Part shown: one piece after another, positions 21,830-33,886 of the stretch
Position numbering within the stretch: the stretch's first letter is position 1
Layout: each line of letters begins with the position of its first letter
Origin: Xanthoparmelia taractica
Taxonomy: Eukaryota; Ascomycota; Lecanoromycetes; Lecanorales; Parmeliaceae
Assembly (NCBI GenBank): GCA_033085395.1
Contig: JANQBS010000025.1
Coordinates: 1-64,000, forward strand
Length of the DNA: 64,000 nt
Direction of reading: 5' to 3'
Translations under genes and position numbers: made by a program
Notes under the pieces: model-generated
The model's database searches: none
Told to the model about the DNA's origin: nothing
The model's input: the letters and a program-made list of their open reading frames with translations, nothing else

Positions 21830-24800
21830 GACGGAATGCAAATGCAGTCAGAATGGCGGTGGCGAGAGAAAAGAGGACGCGTGATGACATGTTGTCGAAA
21901 GGCTGCAGTGTGCCCGTTAGGAAAAGCATGATGAGTAATTTGTAATGCGTCCGATAGCTAATTCATGCCCTGACGGACCATTTTTCAGCCGCTCTCGTTC
22001 TCTCTGGCGCTCGGGACCAGACTTTGCTCCTACAGTTGCCAGCTCAGCCGTGCTAATCCCAAAGAGGATCCCTTAGCGAGACTAAAGTAGCCGCAGGCAT
22101 TTCTTTCGGTGTGACTGACTTTGCAGTGTGTGTGTGGGTGATTAGCGGGATGACATGCATAAGCCGGACTGTGAAGACCATAAGGCATTCCCCAAGGGCT
22201 GGCTGCCTTACGTACAAACCACCACTCACTACTAGAATAAAGTAATCAGTGCACCTTGTTTGTATGACGACTCTTTCTTTTGCTCTTCAACAATGCTTAC
22301 AATTCAGCTCTCCTATCTAATGTACTAAGTATGTAGGAGATAATAGAGAGCAACAAAAATCCATCATGTTGTCTCCACTTAAAACCCACATTGAATGAAA
22401 GCCAGCAAATAACGAACCCAGCCTCGTTTCTTTTTTCCCGCCTTGTTCCCGAAGGAAGAACGCCTACCGTATGCAGGGCATCTCTGTTGTCCCAGGTTCC
22501 ACATACTTTTACATAAACTCTGACCTCTTTTCAGCACGGGTTTTTAATAACGGCTAAATGGCTAAATTGAAAGAAAGGAGTCATGTAAGAATATCAAAAA
22601 AATGTACTGCGGTGTACGAACGTATGCGCGGGATGGCTATTGCTAATGCCATACCAGCCCATCCCGGAGCAGCACCATACATGATCATATAACATCCCGC
22701 CACGTAATCACGCCGCTGCCGCTTAATGGGGGGGCGCACCATCATTCCTCATTCCTTCTTCCTTCTTCCTTCTTACTCCACCATCTCCACGGCGCTGGGG
22801 GCATCCTTATAGCTCCGAACAAGCAAGCAAGCCAGCCCCATTTTCGGGCTTTTTTTTCCTCCTTCCCTTTTTTCCTCTTTTTGCATGCCCCAATCCTGCA
22901 CAGTTCAGCGTGACCCGGTCCTTCATACCTTTAGTACGAGTACATGCATGCGCTACTAATGGCCAGCCAACCCGTTTGTCCCTACCCAGTGCCTACTACT
23001 GGACCTTGGTTTTGATTCCAAAAATGGTTCCGCGTTCGGTATCGGCATCTCGGGTGTCGTGCCGTTAGGGCAGTTCTCTCTGGTTCGAGTCATGAATGAT
23101 CAGTCTCCCGTGTCAATTGTCGGAAGAACAGCGTAGACTGGAAAACACAACACATAGCCAATATCACAAAGAGTGGCACAATGATAGGTAAGCAGCATGT
23201 CCCTTCTATCGACCTTGGCTGCATAGACTGTCAATGACGTCATGAACGGTAATTACATCGGGCTTCTCTTCTTCTCACTCTATGTATGATGGGTAGTGTC
23301 CGCAAGAACCTCAATGCCGAATGCCCCAATCCATCCTATCTCCACCTACTGTGCAGCCTCTGTGCGTCGTTCGTATTTCCTATTGCCGCTGCAGAGTGCA
23401 GCAAAGTATGAAAGCATGAAAGAGAAAGATGTCGCGAGGCCGAGGAGGACCTTCCGACGCGAGCCAGACTTGCATACTATATGGTGGCCCTGACAGTGCG
23501 GCTGAAGTACGGCTAAACGGTAAATAGAGGGGGTAAAAAGAAGCTCAAGATGTAATGGCAAACGTGGGGTTTGTTTCTGACTTCTGGGACCAATCTTCTC
23601 ATGAACTTTGCGGGGGCTGCATGGTTCGTCGGCTCCATCTGCTCCGGTTTTTGTGGCGGAAATGTGTAAGCGACACTTCCATCGACCAGCACCACAGGTT
23701 GACATGCCGGCTACAGTTCTACACCCTCACGTCAATCGATGGTTCCTCCATCTTCAAGTGTGGACACGAGACTCGTTTGTTCAAGCCTTGTCGCCCGCCT
23801 ACTGCTAGCCTACAGCTTCCTGATGCTTTCCATCTTGGCCTCTTCCAGGCCCAGATCAAGACAAACGAGATCGCTTTGTGTGAGTGTGTCTGTGTGTGTG
23901 TGACCAAGTACCACCACGTGGTTTGCCAAGTTCTGCACTGAGGATCTTCCCCGCCTCTGCGCGAGCAAGCCACCGTGACTCAGGGTCCTTAGTCCCGTCC
24001 TACCGCTGCATACTTTCTCGGGCCAGGTCGGTCAGAGATCGCAGTGGATGGTATAGAAGTAGGCACACGACTTATGGATTTGTTAAGCATGACTTCTTGC
24101 CGCCCGGAGCCATCTCCCATGGTGTGGTGGCAATTTGCACCTCCCTAGTCTCAGGCCAGCAATGGACAGCTTGATACCCCGCAGCGCCATCATACAAAGA
24201 GGTCAGTGATATGGGAGAGAGAGGAAAGATTGGACTTTCGATTGCCGAGGCCGAGCAATGTCTTCTGATCTCTTCTCGGTTCAGACGTTGCGTAGGGTGA
24301 TCCTACTGAAGGTTGAGGACGCATTGAGGGGAGACTCGAATAGCTACTACAAACGACAACCTGGGCACAGTGACATGTCTTTGGACCTTCTCGTTACATC
24401 GGCTTTGCGCAGTGTCTGTCTCCGCATAGGCACTCAAACTTGCGCAGTGGCCTGGAGATGTCTCGATCACATGGTTGTACACGTTAACCGTTCGTGTCTC
24501 TTTCTTACCTTTCACCGCGATGGATAAGCCCTGATGCCATTTCACTATGGTATCATCCCTTGGAAAGATTCCTCTCCACCCCCATCCCTCATCCAACCAT
24601 TCTTCTACAAGCCCATGAAGCTATACCTATCAACCATATGCGCAATTCTACCCCTCCTCCCCCACCACCCCCTCACAGTCCCCCCACTACCCACGACTCG
24701 GAGCTCCACGCCTACACCTGCCCCCTCCCCGCCCCCGCAACCAACGGACAACTACCTCACAAACAACAACAACAACAACGCACTGCCACCCTGCCTAACC

Positions 24801-25890
24801 CTCCCTCTCATCCCCCTCCTCTTTTCTCCCCCCCCAGAACAAAATATCCCAAGTTCCTTCCTCCCTTCCAATAGCACAACTACACCCACCACCGCCACCT
24901 CAACTCGACCTACCTCCATCACCCATCTATTCCACCCCATCCCCTCCACCCCACACCCAACCCCTCCCTACCCCACGAGCCTACATGGAATGCCCCACCA
25001 TCCAGCGCCCCCATGCACACTCTGTCCCCGAACACGACCGTGACTTTGCGAGCGCAACATGCCGTGTTCCTTCCTTCCTTCCTTCGTGACTCGCGAGCGT
25101 ATCGCGTAGGGTGAGAGGTGAGGAGAGTAGATTGAGAAAGATGATCGATTGATCATTGGTTGGTGTGTGTATGAGGCATGACGCTTGATGTGTGACGCTT
25201 GAGGCTTTAGAATTACAATCCTACTGCCTGGCTGCGTGGGTTGGGTGTGAGCGTGCGTGCGATGGTATTGTCTCGTTTGGAATACCCACTTACGCAAGAG
25301 AGAGGAAGGGAGGGGGAGGGGGGGGATGTGGGGAGAAGCGGGGTTTGAGGAGGAAGTGCGGGCGGGGGGACAGGAGGGGAAGGGTAATAGGCGAGGGGTA
25401 TAGGAGGAGGGGGTGCATAGGGAGTAAACGCATGGGATGGGGAGGTATGGAAGTTTGTAAGGGCTTATTTTGTTGGGGGGGGGATGCTGATGTTGACGTT
25501 CGAAGGGGGAGACGGGAGACGGGAGACGGGAGGAGAGGAGCGCGAGGGACTCATCAGGAGGGTATGGTGCGTTTCCGGGGTATGTGCGAGGATGGTCGTC
25601 GGTAGGGGTGCCCAGACTTTGTCCCATCTGCTTTGCGTTGCTTGCTTGCTTGCTTACTTTCCAATGAAGTCCCGCGCCCGCCTCTTCAGCCTCCGCGCGC
25701 TTCTTCTGCATCAGGTGTTCGTGTGTCTACTGCCCGGAACCACTTCATCTATCTATCCTCAAGACCAAAAGCATCTATCTGGAGCATAGATACAGGACCT
25801 GCGTACGCCGGGTGCGGATACGGAAATCAAAAACATGGTCTGCGCTGGGCTGGATACGCCCATCCTTCCGTCCATCTATCCTATCTTACC

Positions 25891-25920
25891 CCAGCCCAGC
25901 CCAGCCCAGCCCAGCCCAGC
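25891..25920. repeat. CCAGC pentanucleotide repeat, six copies
   Basis: Six perfect tandem copies of CCAGC inside a pyrimidine-rich stretch. No coding role is seen. Confidence 0.9.
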
Positions 25921-27137
25921 TCATCCCCAAAAACAGGATTATAGCCAGCTTCGCAGGAACATGGTACAGAGCAGCAGGACTTTCTTCTTTCTTTCTTTCT
26001 TCCTTTCTTTCCTTCCTTCTCATCTATCTATCGATCCATCCATCCATCAGCGAGCACGTACGCGTACAATACCTCTCTCTAATTAAACAAGACTATACAT
26101 TCTCCTCTTTGTCCATCTCCGTCCTCCCCTCTGTCCCCCCGTCCCCCCTCCTCCCCTCCCAAAAGAAAAAGAAGAAGAAGTAACGCCATTTCCCTCACTC
26201 TGCCATTTCCGCCAAACACTAAGCATAGCATAGCAAAGGGGTCTTGTCTTCTGCATACCCAGATAAGGCGATCCCTTTTTTAAACTATAGCGGAGCGGCC
26301 TAAAATTTTAGCGAGCCAGAGAGACAGACTTGCGTGCGAGATATGAGAAAGAGTGAAGGAAGGGAGAAACTATGGATGGATGGCGTTACGTATATATGAT
26401 GGTGTTGCATGTTCACGAAGCTTTTCAGAGAGAGACTGGATTTGGGTTCTGTTGCCATGCTGACTAGATATCTGCATTGGTGGAGTGGAGAACGCAGGGT
26501 GCTATTTGCAAAGGCTGTGTGCGGTGTCTTTGGAGGGCAAGGGAAGGGAAGGGATGGGACCGATGCTTTATCATCGAGGTACCGTCATCCCTTCCCCTTC
26601 CCCTGCCCCCCTCTCCACCCCCCGGCCCAGCTGGCGGATTCGAAATTACTACTAGATGACCGTTCTTCTAGGAGAGACGAACGGGCCTTCGCCCTTGGAG
26701 TTGAAAAGTCGTTTTGTTGGTCACTTTGATGGTGGGGGGACCGAATCCCGAAGTTATGTACGTGGTGGTGGTGCACACGGCTTTCTCTCCCCCCCCCTCA
26801 CACCGGCGCCCCCTCTCTCGCCAGGAGACCACGGTTTCAATTCACTCAACTCACAAACTTCGAATGGTCACCTTTTCTTTTTTTCTTTTTTCTTTTTTTT
26901 TTGTTAAAAAAAGAACAACCTCGAGTCGAGTCGATTTCCGAAAAGCCGTTCGTTTTCTGATTCTTCTGAAAATCAAAATCATAATGTATTTACTGGTTGT
27001 GATGAAGATATCTACACACGACTTATTCACTCCCCACAGAAAAAAAAAAAATTGGCAGAGCAGTCAATCTACCAGTATCACGCTATGCAGTCAGACAGAC
27101 AGACGGATAGTCAGTCAGTCAGTCAGTTAGATAGATA

Positions 27138-27218
27138 GCTAACAGAACTAACAGAACTAACAGAACTAACAGAACTAACAGAACTAACAGAACTAACAGA
27201 ACTAACAGAACTAACAGA
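27138..27218. repeat. 9-bp tandem repeat (ACTAACAGA), nine copies
   Basis: Nine tandem copies of a 9-bp unit, eight perfect and the first starting with G instead of A. Because the unit is a multiple of three it creates a spurious Leu-Leu-Val frame on the minus strand. It holds ACTAAC, the fungal branch-point-like word, nine times; this is probably coincidence. Confidence 0.9.
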
Positions 27219-29338
27219 GCTAGCAACCAAAAACCACTTTTCATTATCACAAATATAGCAGCTGGACAGGAGATTTGTGATGCATCGATACAGCTCCCAA
27301 ACGTGAGGATCTTGGTAATATAAATATCAGAGAGCAAGTCGTCTTTCTCTTCCCCGCTGTAACATGAAAATTAAAGATGGAATTTGCACAGAGGGGGATA
27401 CCATGGCGAAGAGAAGCAGAACCAGAAGCAGAACAAAGCTACTCACTCACCCACCCACCCACTCACTCACTCACTCACACCCTGCTACCAACCACCCTTA
27501 TAACTCACCAAACAGACCCCCCCCCCGGCCGCCCCCTTGCCTCTCAAACCCAGTATGCCTACCTGCCTACCTGCCTACCTGCCAGCCTGCCTCATCACCC
27601 CCATGCCCCACCCGCCCACCACGCATCGTCCACCCTCACCAACCACGTACCGTACCGCACAAGAAAGAAAGGGCTCATCTCGCCGGCTGGATAAGTGAAT
27701 AATGTGGATAATACCATCATAACATTGACATTGGCAGCGAACGAGATGGAAAGCATAGCCATGCCGCATCGTGTATCTACGGCGCGAGCGCTGGGGTTTG
27801 TCTCCCCTCGTAGGTGGGGAGGGATAGGATAGGGAAGGACAGGGCCTCATGGGTGTCGTAGCACGCGCTGGATCGATGTCTCTCTCTCTCTCCTTATTAC
27901 TCTGTGCTACGCTGCGCTACGCTATGCTAGCATACTGCTCCGTGTCTCTTATGCTCTCTCTGTATTGAGCGCTTCGCACCTCGCACTTTGCACCACCCAT
28001 CATCTCCCAACGACACCGTCCCCCAAGTCAGGCTCTCCCCCCTATGCCCTCCTTTACCTCAAACACCACCGCTAACCCGCTCGCTCTTAAACCTGCACAA
28101 GTTACATCAACAATTCACTCAGTTAAGATTGTGACATTACATACCGTCCCCTTTTTCCCCTCGGCCCGCTGATATGAGCGAGAGAATGAGAGTACCCAAC
28201 ATCTCTCCTCTCCCTCCCCTCTCCTTCCTTAAAATCTCCCTCTCCCTCTGTCTCTGTCTCTTTCTCTCTCTCTCCTCTCCTTACCTCCCCCTTCTACTCT
28301 CCCCTTATTTCCTCTCTCTTTCTCCCCTTCCCCCTCCCCTCTCCTTCCCAAATAAAGACCTATAAATCTATATTCTCCTCCCCCTTATTCTCCTCCCCCT
28401 TGTCCCCCTCATTCCCCCTTCTCTGCCTCTGCCTACTCCTTGCCTCCCCGCCCAACCCTCCTCTCCCCAACCTACCCAATCCCACCCTTATACCCACATC
28501 CAGACACAGTCACCGCAACTCACCATACTCACACTCACACTCACACCCGACACCACGCGCTCGCGCTCGCGATCATGCGGGGTATAAGACGAGATGAGAG
28601 CCCGTGGGTGGGGTTCAATTTATTTATGGAGTTGTATGAAGCGATGAATAGATGAATGAAGCGATGTATGGATGTATGTATGTATGAATGGATGGATAGA
28701 TATATAGATATATATATTCTTGCTTATACAGACGGAGGTGGACAGAAAGCGAAAGAGATCGTGGGGCTAGAAGTAGGATGTGGGATGGGAGGGAGCCGTG
28801 GGGAGATGGATAGGAGGAGAGGCGAGGGAAGAGGAGAGAAGAGAAGAGAAGAGAAGAGGGAGGGGATGAGAAGGGAGCTGCGAGGCGAGGGAAGGGAATG
28901 GATGAGAGGAGAGAAGGGAGGGAAGGGAATGGAGAGGAGGACGGTCTGTCTTTTCAATGTTGGGTAGGCGTGAGTCATGATGGGTGGGTATTGCTGTAGC
29001 TGTGGGTAAGGTAGGTAGGTAAGGCAGGTAATGTGCGAAGGGCAGGTACGTATGCATTGATTGGAAAGAAGGAGGGCGGGGATAGATGTATTTGGTGTAT
29101 ACGTTGCTCAAACGGGGCGAGAGACACGCATGGTTTCAAGATATCTTAAGACTTCAAGCGCGTAAGAAAAGCATGTATTTTCACTGTATGGATATACGGC
29201 AGACTGCCAGATTCCCAACCCACCGTGCTATACAAAAATATTTGTGGATATACGGAATGGCCGTCAGACGCAAGCATTCACGCCTAAAACCCCACGCTTA
29301 TCACCACCTCGCATCTCTTCCCTTCATCATCAGACTCC

Positions 29339-31212
29339 CTAAACGGTCTCCTGTTCATCCTTCAACTTTGCAAGTCTTTTGTGCACATAGCTGTCGTTCC
29401 TCTTTCCCATGCCCGTCCCTCCAGGCTTAGAATTGGCATAACTGGCCTGCCTGCTTCCCATCCTGCTGTTCGCTGCGCTGGGTCCTCTCGAGCCAGGCTG
29501 GGATCCGTAGCCAGGACCAGGCATCACCGAGAGCCTCCTGCCACCACTTTCCTTTGCCCCCTGTTGCAGCTGCTGCGCGAAAGGCGAGCGTGCTCTTAGA
29601 GTGGGACCATACCAGTAGATAACGTAGACAGCGATGACGAGGACGAAGGAAATGGCGAAAAGGATTGTTGAAGCAACTTGTAGATGTTGATGTCCGCCAA
29701 TATTTTCAAAGAAAGGTGTCGCAGGGATCGTGAGCACACCAGCGAGGAAATCACGAGACCAGCCATTTCCACCAGTGGCTGATGCAGAGTAAGGACCGTA
29801 GGCGCAGATCATGTAGTCAATGGTCGCCATGTAGATGCTGTAATTGGCGATGCCTACGACGGCGGCGAAGATGCTAGAGGCAATCCAGGGAAGAGGTGGA
29901 CCACCCGAGGTCCATGCGAACCCAATCAGGCCAATAGGAAGGCAGGGTGCTGTGTAGAGAAGCCACCAAAGGCGGGACTCGTACTGAGCTTGCTCATCGT
30001 CGGGGTGTTGTTCACGGTCTTTTTTGTTGCGCCAAATGGCTGGGATGAACGAAGCGTAGGCGATGAAGTAGCCGACCAGGATTGGAAGGAATGAGAGACC
30101 TTGGGCGATGGTACCCCAGTTGTATTGGGTGTACACGATGGAGAAGGACTGGATGAACATGAAGATGAGGGCATCACTGAATCCGGAGAGGAGGGAGAGG
30201 GTGAGGACAATGGGTTCGGTGAGGAACATCTTGAAGGGGCGGATCCAGGTGATGAGGACCTCTTTGAAAGAGAATCGCTCCTTGAAAGGCGTGATTTCGT
30301 TGGGCCCGTAGAGGTTGGGGTTTGTGCCGTCCTTGCGTCGCTTCTTAGCAATTCGGTCCATCATGATGGTGGTTCTGGTCTCTGGGACGAGGACAAGATG
30401 AGCGAGTTGAACGGCGCCGCCAAAGATCAGCTGATGAAGGGTTAGCGAGGCCTTGTGAAAAGACGGAAGAGGATGGTTCGACGTACTTGGATCCAGATGC
30501 TCCAGCGCCAGTCGAGAAAATTCTCTGAAAATCCACCTACGACGGGGCCAAGGATTGAGCCACCAACAGATGAGAAGACGACAAAAGCGACGGCGTATTG
30601 CTGACTGTCCGATTCCCACATATCTGCAACCATTCCCAAGGTCACCGAACCTCCGGCGGAGGACAGACCACCGAGAGCACGGCCGACCATGATGGAGGCG
30701 AAGTTGGGTGCCAGAGCGACAGGTAGCTGCCAAATGTTGACCAAGAGCAAACTTGCCTGTAGAACGGGCTTGCGTCCAAACTCTTCAGACCAAGGTGCCC
30801 AGAGCTCACAGCCGAAAGCGTAGAGGACGAGGAAGATCATGGCCCCGCATCGAGCGGCCTGCATGCTAACGCCGAACTCTTTTGAGATGCCCTTGAGAGC
30901 ATTGGAGTATAGACTGGTGTTGAAGTTCATGGATACCTGGACGGCGAAGATGATGGAGAGGATGGTCCACTTCTTCCATGTTGGAAAGCAGAATCCGAGC
31001 TCTTCGTAGCAATCTTCCTCGGTGATTTCGATCCTGCCATCATCCAGTACTCGACCTTCGGTTGAGGGTATTGGCGCTTGCTTCTCATTGAAGTTGCTCC
31101 CCGTGACGTTTTCATCGCCGTAGGCTTCGGCCTTGTTGTTGTTGGATGAAGCTGAGGAAGCATCGTGGGCTAACTGGCTGTCATTGGTAGGGAAGTGAGT
31201 GGCCTTGGGCAT
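29339..31212 (-). CDS. MFS transporter, DHA1-type (drug/polyamine:H+ antiporter-like), two exons
   Basis: Exons 31212-30487 and 30430-29339 join across a 56-bp intron (GTACGT..CAG) to give 605 residues. Longer frames toward 31224 begin at TTG, not ATG, so MPKATHF is taken as start. A hydrophilic N-terminus (about 75 residues) precedes 12 predicted membrane segments in two halves. The MFS signature between TM2 and TM3 reads EEFGRKPVLQ, the antiporter motif in TM5 reads LGPVVGGF, and the join gives WRWSIWIQLIFGG, typical of fungal DHA1 proteins. A large cytosolic loop (ETRTTIMMDRIAKKRRKD..) links the halves, and the tail is Ser/Gly/Arg-rich. Plasma-membrane export of drugs or polyamines is the family role; the substrate is not predictable. 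Confidence 0.88.
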
Positions 31213-33032
31213 GGTGGAAGACAACGGCTACTGCCGTATTTATTGAAGTATGTGATGATAAGATTGCCCGAGGTGTAATGATGCGCTTGATGGCAGAAAC
31301 GGAGGAAAATGGTTGGAAGGGAAAATAGATAGTGTGCAGTTTTTAAAGTGGGGGGGCCTCCGGAGGTAGATCGAGCTCCGTAGGGCGCGGAAAAGATCAC
31401 TACCTTAGGGGGAGGACCACTAAGATAGGTAGTTCACTCAGTCGCCCACAGCGCGATAAATAGCTGCCTCTCCCTTCACAAAGGCCAGAGAGTAGGAAAG
31501 ATTGAAAGGATGAAGAAGATAAAAAGCGGGGAAGGATGAGAAGTATTAAATAAGTATTCCGTAATTTGAGAGGCCAGTTGTGTGTTGTGTGTCTGTCAGC
31601 CTCGAGCGGGAATGATGGGAAAAGAATGACGAGGATGCTAAACGGAGATGGACGATATTGGCCATATTCTGCCTGCATTAACACCACTAAAGTGATAGAA
31701 TTGTGTGGCAACGTGCTTCTGATTGGTCACTACGTCGCTTCGGCCGGAGCGTGGGAGCATTTTTGAGAGCCTTCTGATTGTGCCTCAGAAGGTTATTCGA
31801 CAGGCTTTGATACTTACTACATTATTGACGTCCTGCGTATTTTTTGAAATGTGTATTGACTAGAACTGGTTCTCATCATAGAGCTAGCCATAGAGAGCTT
31901 AGTCATGTGCCGAAACGACCTAGGCTGCGGTCATCTGCCGGTTTACTCTTCAGCTAGGTACCTTAGTCTTTGTATTTAACACCTTTAACGGACCTTATAC
32001 AATACACAAACTCTCCGGTGGCGGGGTTGAGTGGATGCTACTACGGCTTTCAATGTGAAACTCAGAGCTCTGCCTTAGCCTCAAATTGCAACATAAAATG
32101 ACATCGCCAAACAAGCCTTTCGAGCTACGAAGTACCTTCGCTCTACCTTACCATAGCTGTTGGTCTGCTTGTGCGATGTATACTTCAAACTAATGTGGGG
32201 CTCCCATGGGGTCCAATGCGGAGGCGGACGAGGCTGATACATACCGTGGTGCCCATACAATTATACTCTATGAGATCTGGGCTTAAAGTATACAGACGAT
32301 CGGCGTCGCTGATAAGATCAAATCATCCTCGCACTTGTAAGTTTTTGCAGGGATTGTTGTCAAAGATGTTGGAGCTGGTATTTGGAATGGAAGGAGACGA
32401 CTGTTGGTTCGACAAGTTATGAGCTTTTTACCGTAAACCTCATACTAACCCAGTGCCCTTGTCTCATTTTGCGAATGACAAACCTCCCAACAGCTTCCCG
32501 CGTCTGCTCCAAATGGCACTCGCTTTCGCCCTGATATGGTAGAACGAACCTCAAGGGTCGGATCGCTCGCAGAGTCCCAACACGGCATTGACTAACAGTG
32601 CTCATCTTTCAACAGCCTATCCAGGCATTTTCCAAGACTGTAGGCCATTAAATCCTTATCGGTCGAACACGGTTTTATCGCAGGAATGCGATATGATTAT
32701 CAAATGCGTTATCGTTTTGCCGGGCTTTCCAAGCGAAGCTTTCCTCAAATTAGCTCGTGTTGCGAAGATTAGGAAGAGACCCTAGCTACAAGTCGTTCCT
32801 CACGGCGAATTGAATCGAGAGGCGTCGCGCCATCTGTCCCTGCGACGCAAAAGGGTCTGGCCCTATTGATTGAAAGCCCAGGCTCTCCAGTACCCATGAT
32901 CAATAATTAATAGAGTGATGGTGCATGGTCTGTAGCTCGCACCCAGCAAAGCTCGGATCAAGAATTTGGGTTGGAATAATGAGGTAGCAACAATTCGAGG
33001 CAACTGTCTATAATTCCATATCGCGGAACTAT
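31213..33032. other. Intergenic, no gene seen
   Basis: 1.8 kb between the MFS promoter and the 3' end of the GST gene. Only short frames without family features. Confidence 0.55.
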
Positions 33033-33886
33033 CTAGTGGTCATCTCGCTCAAGCCATCCTTTTGAAGAATCGTAAAGCGTCAGAAACGCTGGCTCTATGT
33101 CTATCACCTTCTGAAACATCTCACCATCACCAACGAGGGAAAGGCATTTCAATGCCGCGACCACCATCAGGTCTGCATATGACACTGTCAAGGTGATCAG
33201 CACTGCTCGTCGACGCTCTCTGCGGGGAAAGAAGGCTTCCGATAATGCTTACCTGTCTTGCCCATGAAGAAAGGCCCGCCTTCGGCCTTCAACAGAGCCC
33301 CCAACTCCTTCCACTTGGGCTCAGCAGCTTTCCAACCGCTATCCCCGCCCTTCTCTTTCTCCAATTGCGACAGATCCATGCCGAAATGTTCCGCCATCGT
33401 ACGAGAAAAGTACGCCGCGGACGCTGGGCTGAGCATGGCCCGTGGAACTCTAGGCATGAAGACTGGTACGAGTGTCATAATGCATTGTGGTACAAGTTCG
33501 TCCACTTTCTTCAGGATGGCCGAGTCTAGGTGTAGCGAGGGAGAGGGGTACTCCTTCTCCAGCGCGTCGGCAATCTTTGGAGAGTCCATAACATATTTCC
33601 CTGAGATGCATATGGTAGGGCTGGTGTAGGGTGTAGCAGGGGGCTCGTTGGGAGGGACGCCGAGGGATTTGAGAGTCGGAGCGATGTCAGGATACTCGAG
33701 CCACACGGTCTTGTAGGGTATGCCTTTGAGATTGAGAATGAGCCGGGCTATCACACTTTGGTCAGCATTCCTTAGGCTTTCAGTGGCGATAAGAGGCACG
33801 GGATGCAACGAACTCCTCCATGGATTATACGACCAGCAACGGCGGGGCTCCTTGCTGGGAATGTCGTAGAGAATGACTTCAGCCAT
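33033..33886 (-). CDS. Glutathione S-transferase-like protein, three exons
   Basis: Exons 33886-33814, 33747-33253 and 33172-33033 (introns 66 and 80 bp) give 235 residues. The first join restores NPWRTRLILNLKGIPYKTVWLEYPDI, the thioredoxin-fold start of the fungal GST subgroup related to UstS-like proteins. PTICISGKYVMDSPKIADALEKEYP follows, with the cis-Pro/Asp-Ser glutathione contact. The second join replaces a short out-of-frame tail by DLMVVAALKCLSLVGDG..., which completes the helical C-terminal domain (GWLERDDH end). Translation starts at MAEVILYD; codons upstream in frame lead to GTG, not ATG. It probably conjugates or uses glutathione in the cytosol; the substrate is unknown. No cluster partner is obvious. 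Confidence 0.88.

Larger units (their letters stand above)
21830..29338. other. 7.5-kb gene-poor region rich in simple repeats
   Basis: No gene is supported. Short frames here come from low-complexity DNA: C/T-rich (about 24560-25040, 25860-26160, 27430-27620, 28140-28530) and G/A-rich tracts (about 25290-25610, 28730-28950), plus the tandem repeats listed separately. Long 3' untranslated regions of the galactose oxidase and MFS genes, which converge here, may occupy part of it. Confidence 0.6.

Noticed and set aside
24968..25711. 247-codon minus-strand frame
   Set aside because: It runs through G-rich (on the + strand) low-complexity DNA, is Pro/Ser/His-rich with no domain, and is explained by strand-biased composition.
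27119..27337. Leu/Val-rich minus-strand frame resembling a membrane segment
   Set aside because: The repeat LLV pattern is created by the 9-bp tandem repeat.
27430..27600. Regular short repeats that might suggest a CRISPR array
   Set aside because: They are CACT/CACC and CTGCCTAC microsatellites without unique spacers, and the organism is a fungus.
29926..30445. Frames on both strands overlapping the MFS transporter
   Set aside because: They are other-frame shadows of the transporter exon, which has clear family motifs.
31213..31224. Longer N-terminus of the MFS transporter
   Set aside because: The upstream codon is TTG, not ATG; the ATG at 31212 is the sensible start. The same applies to TTG at 58582 and GTG at 33898.
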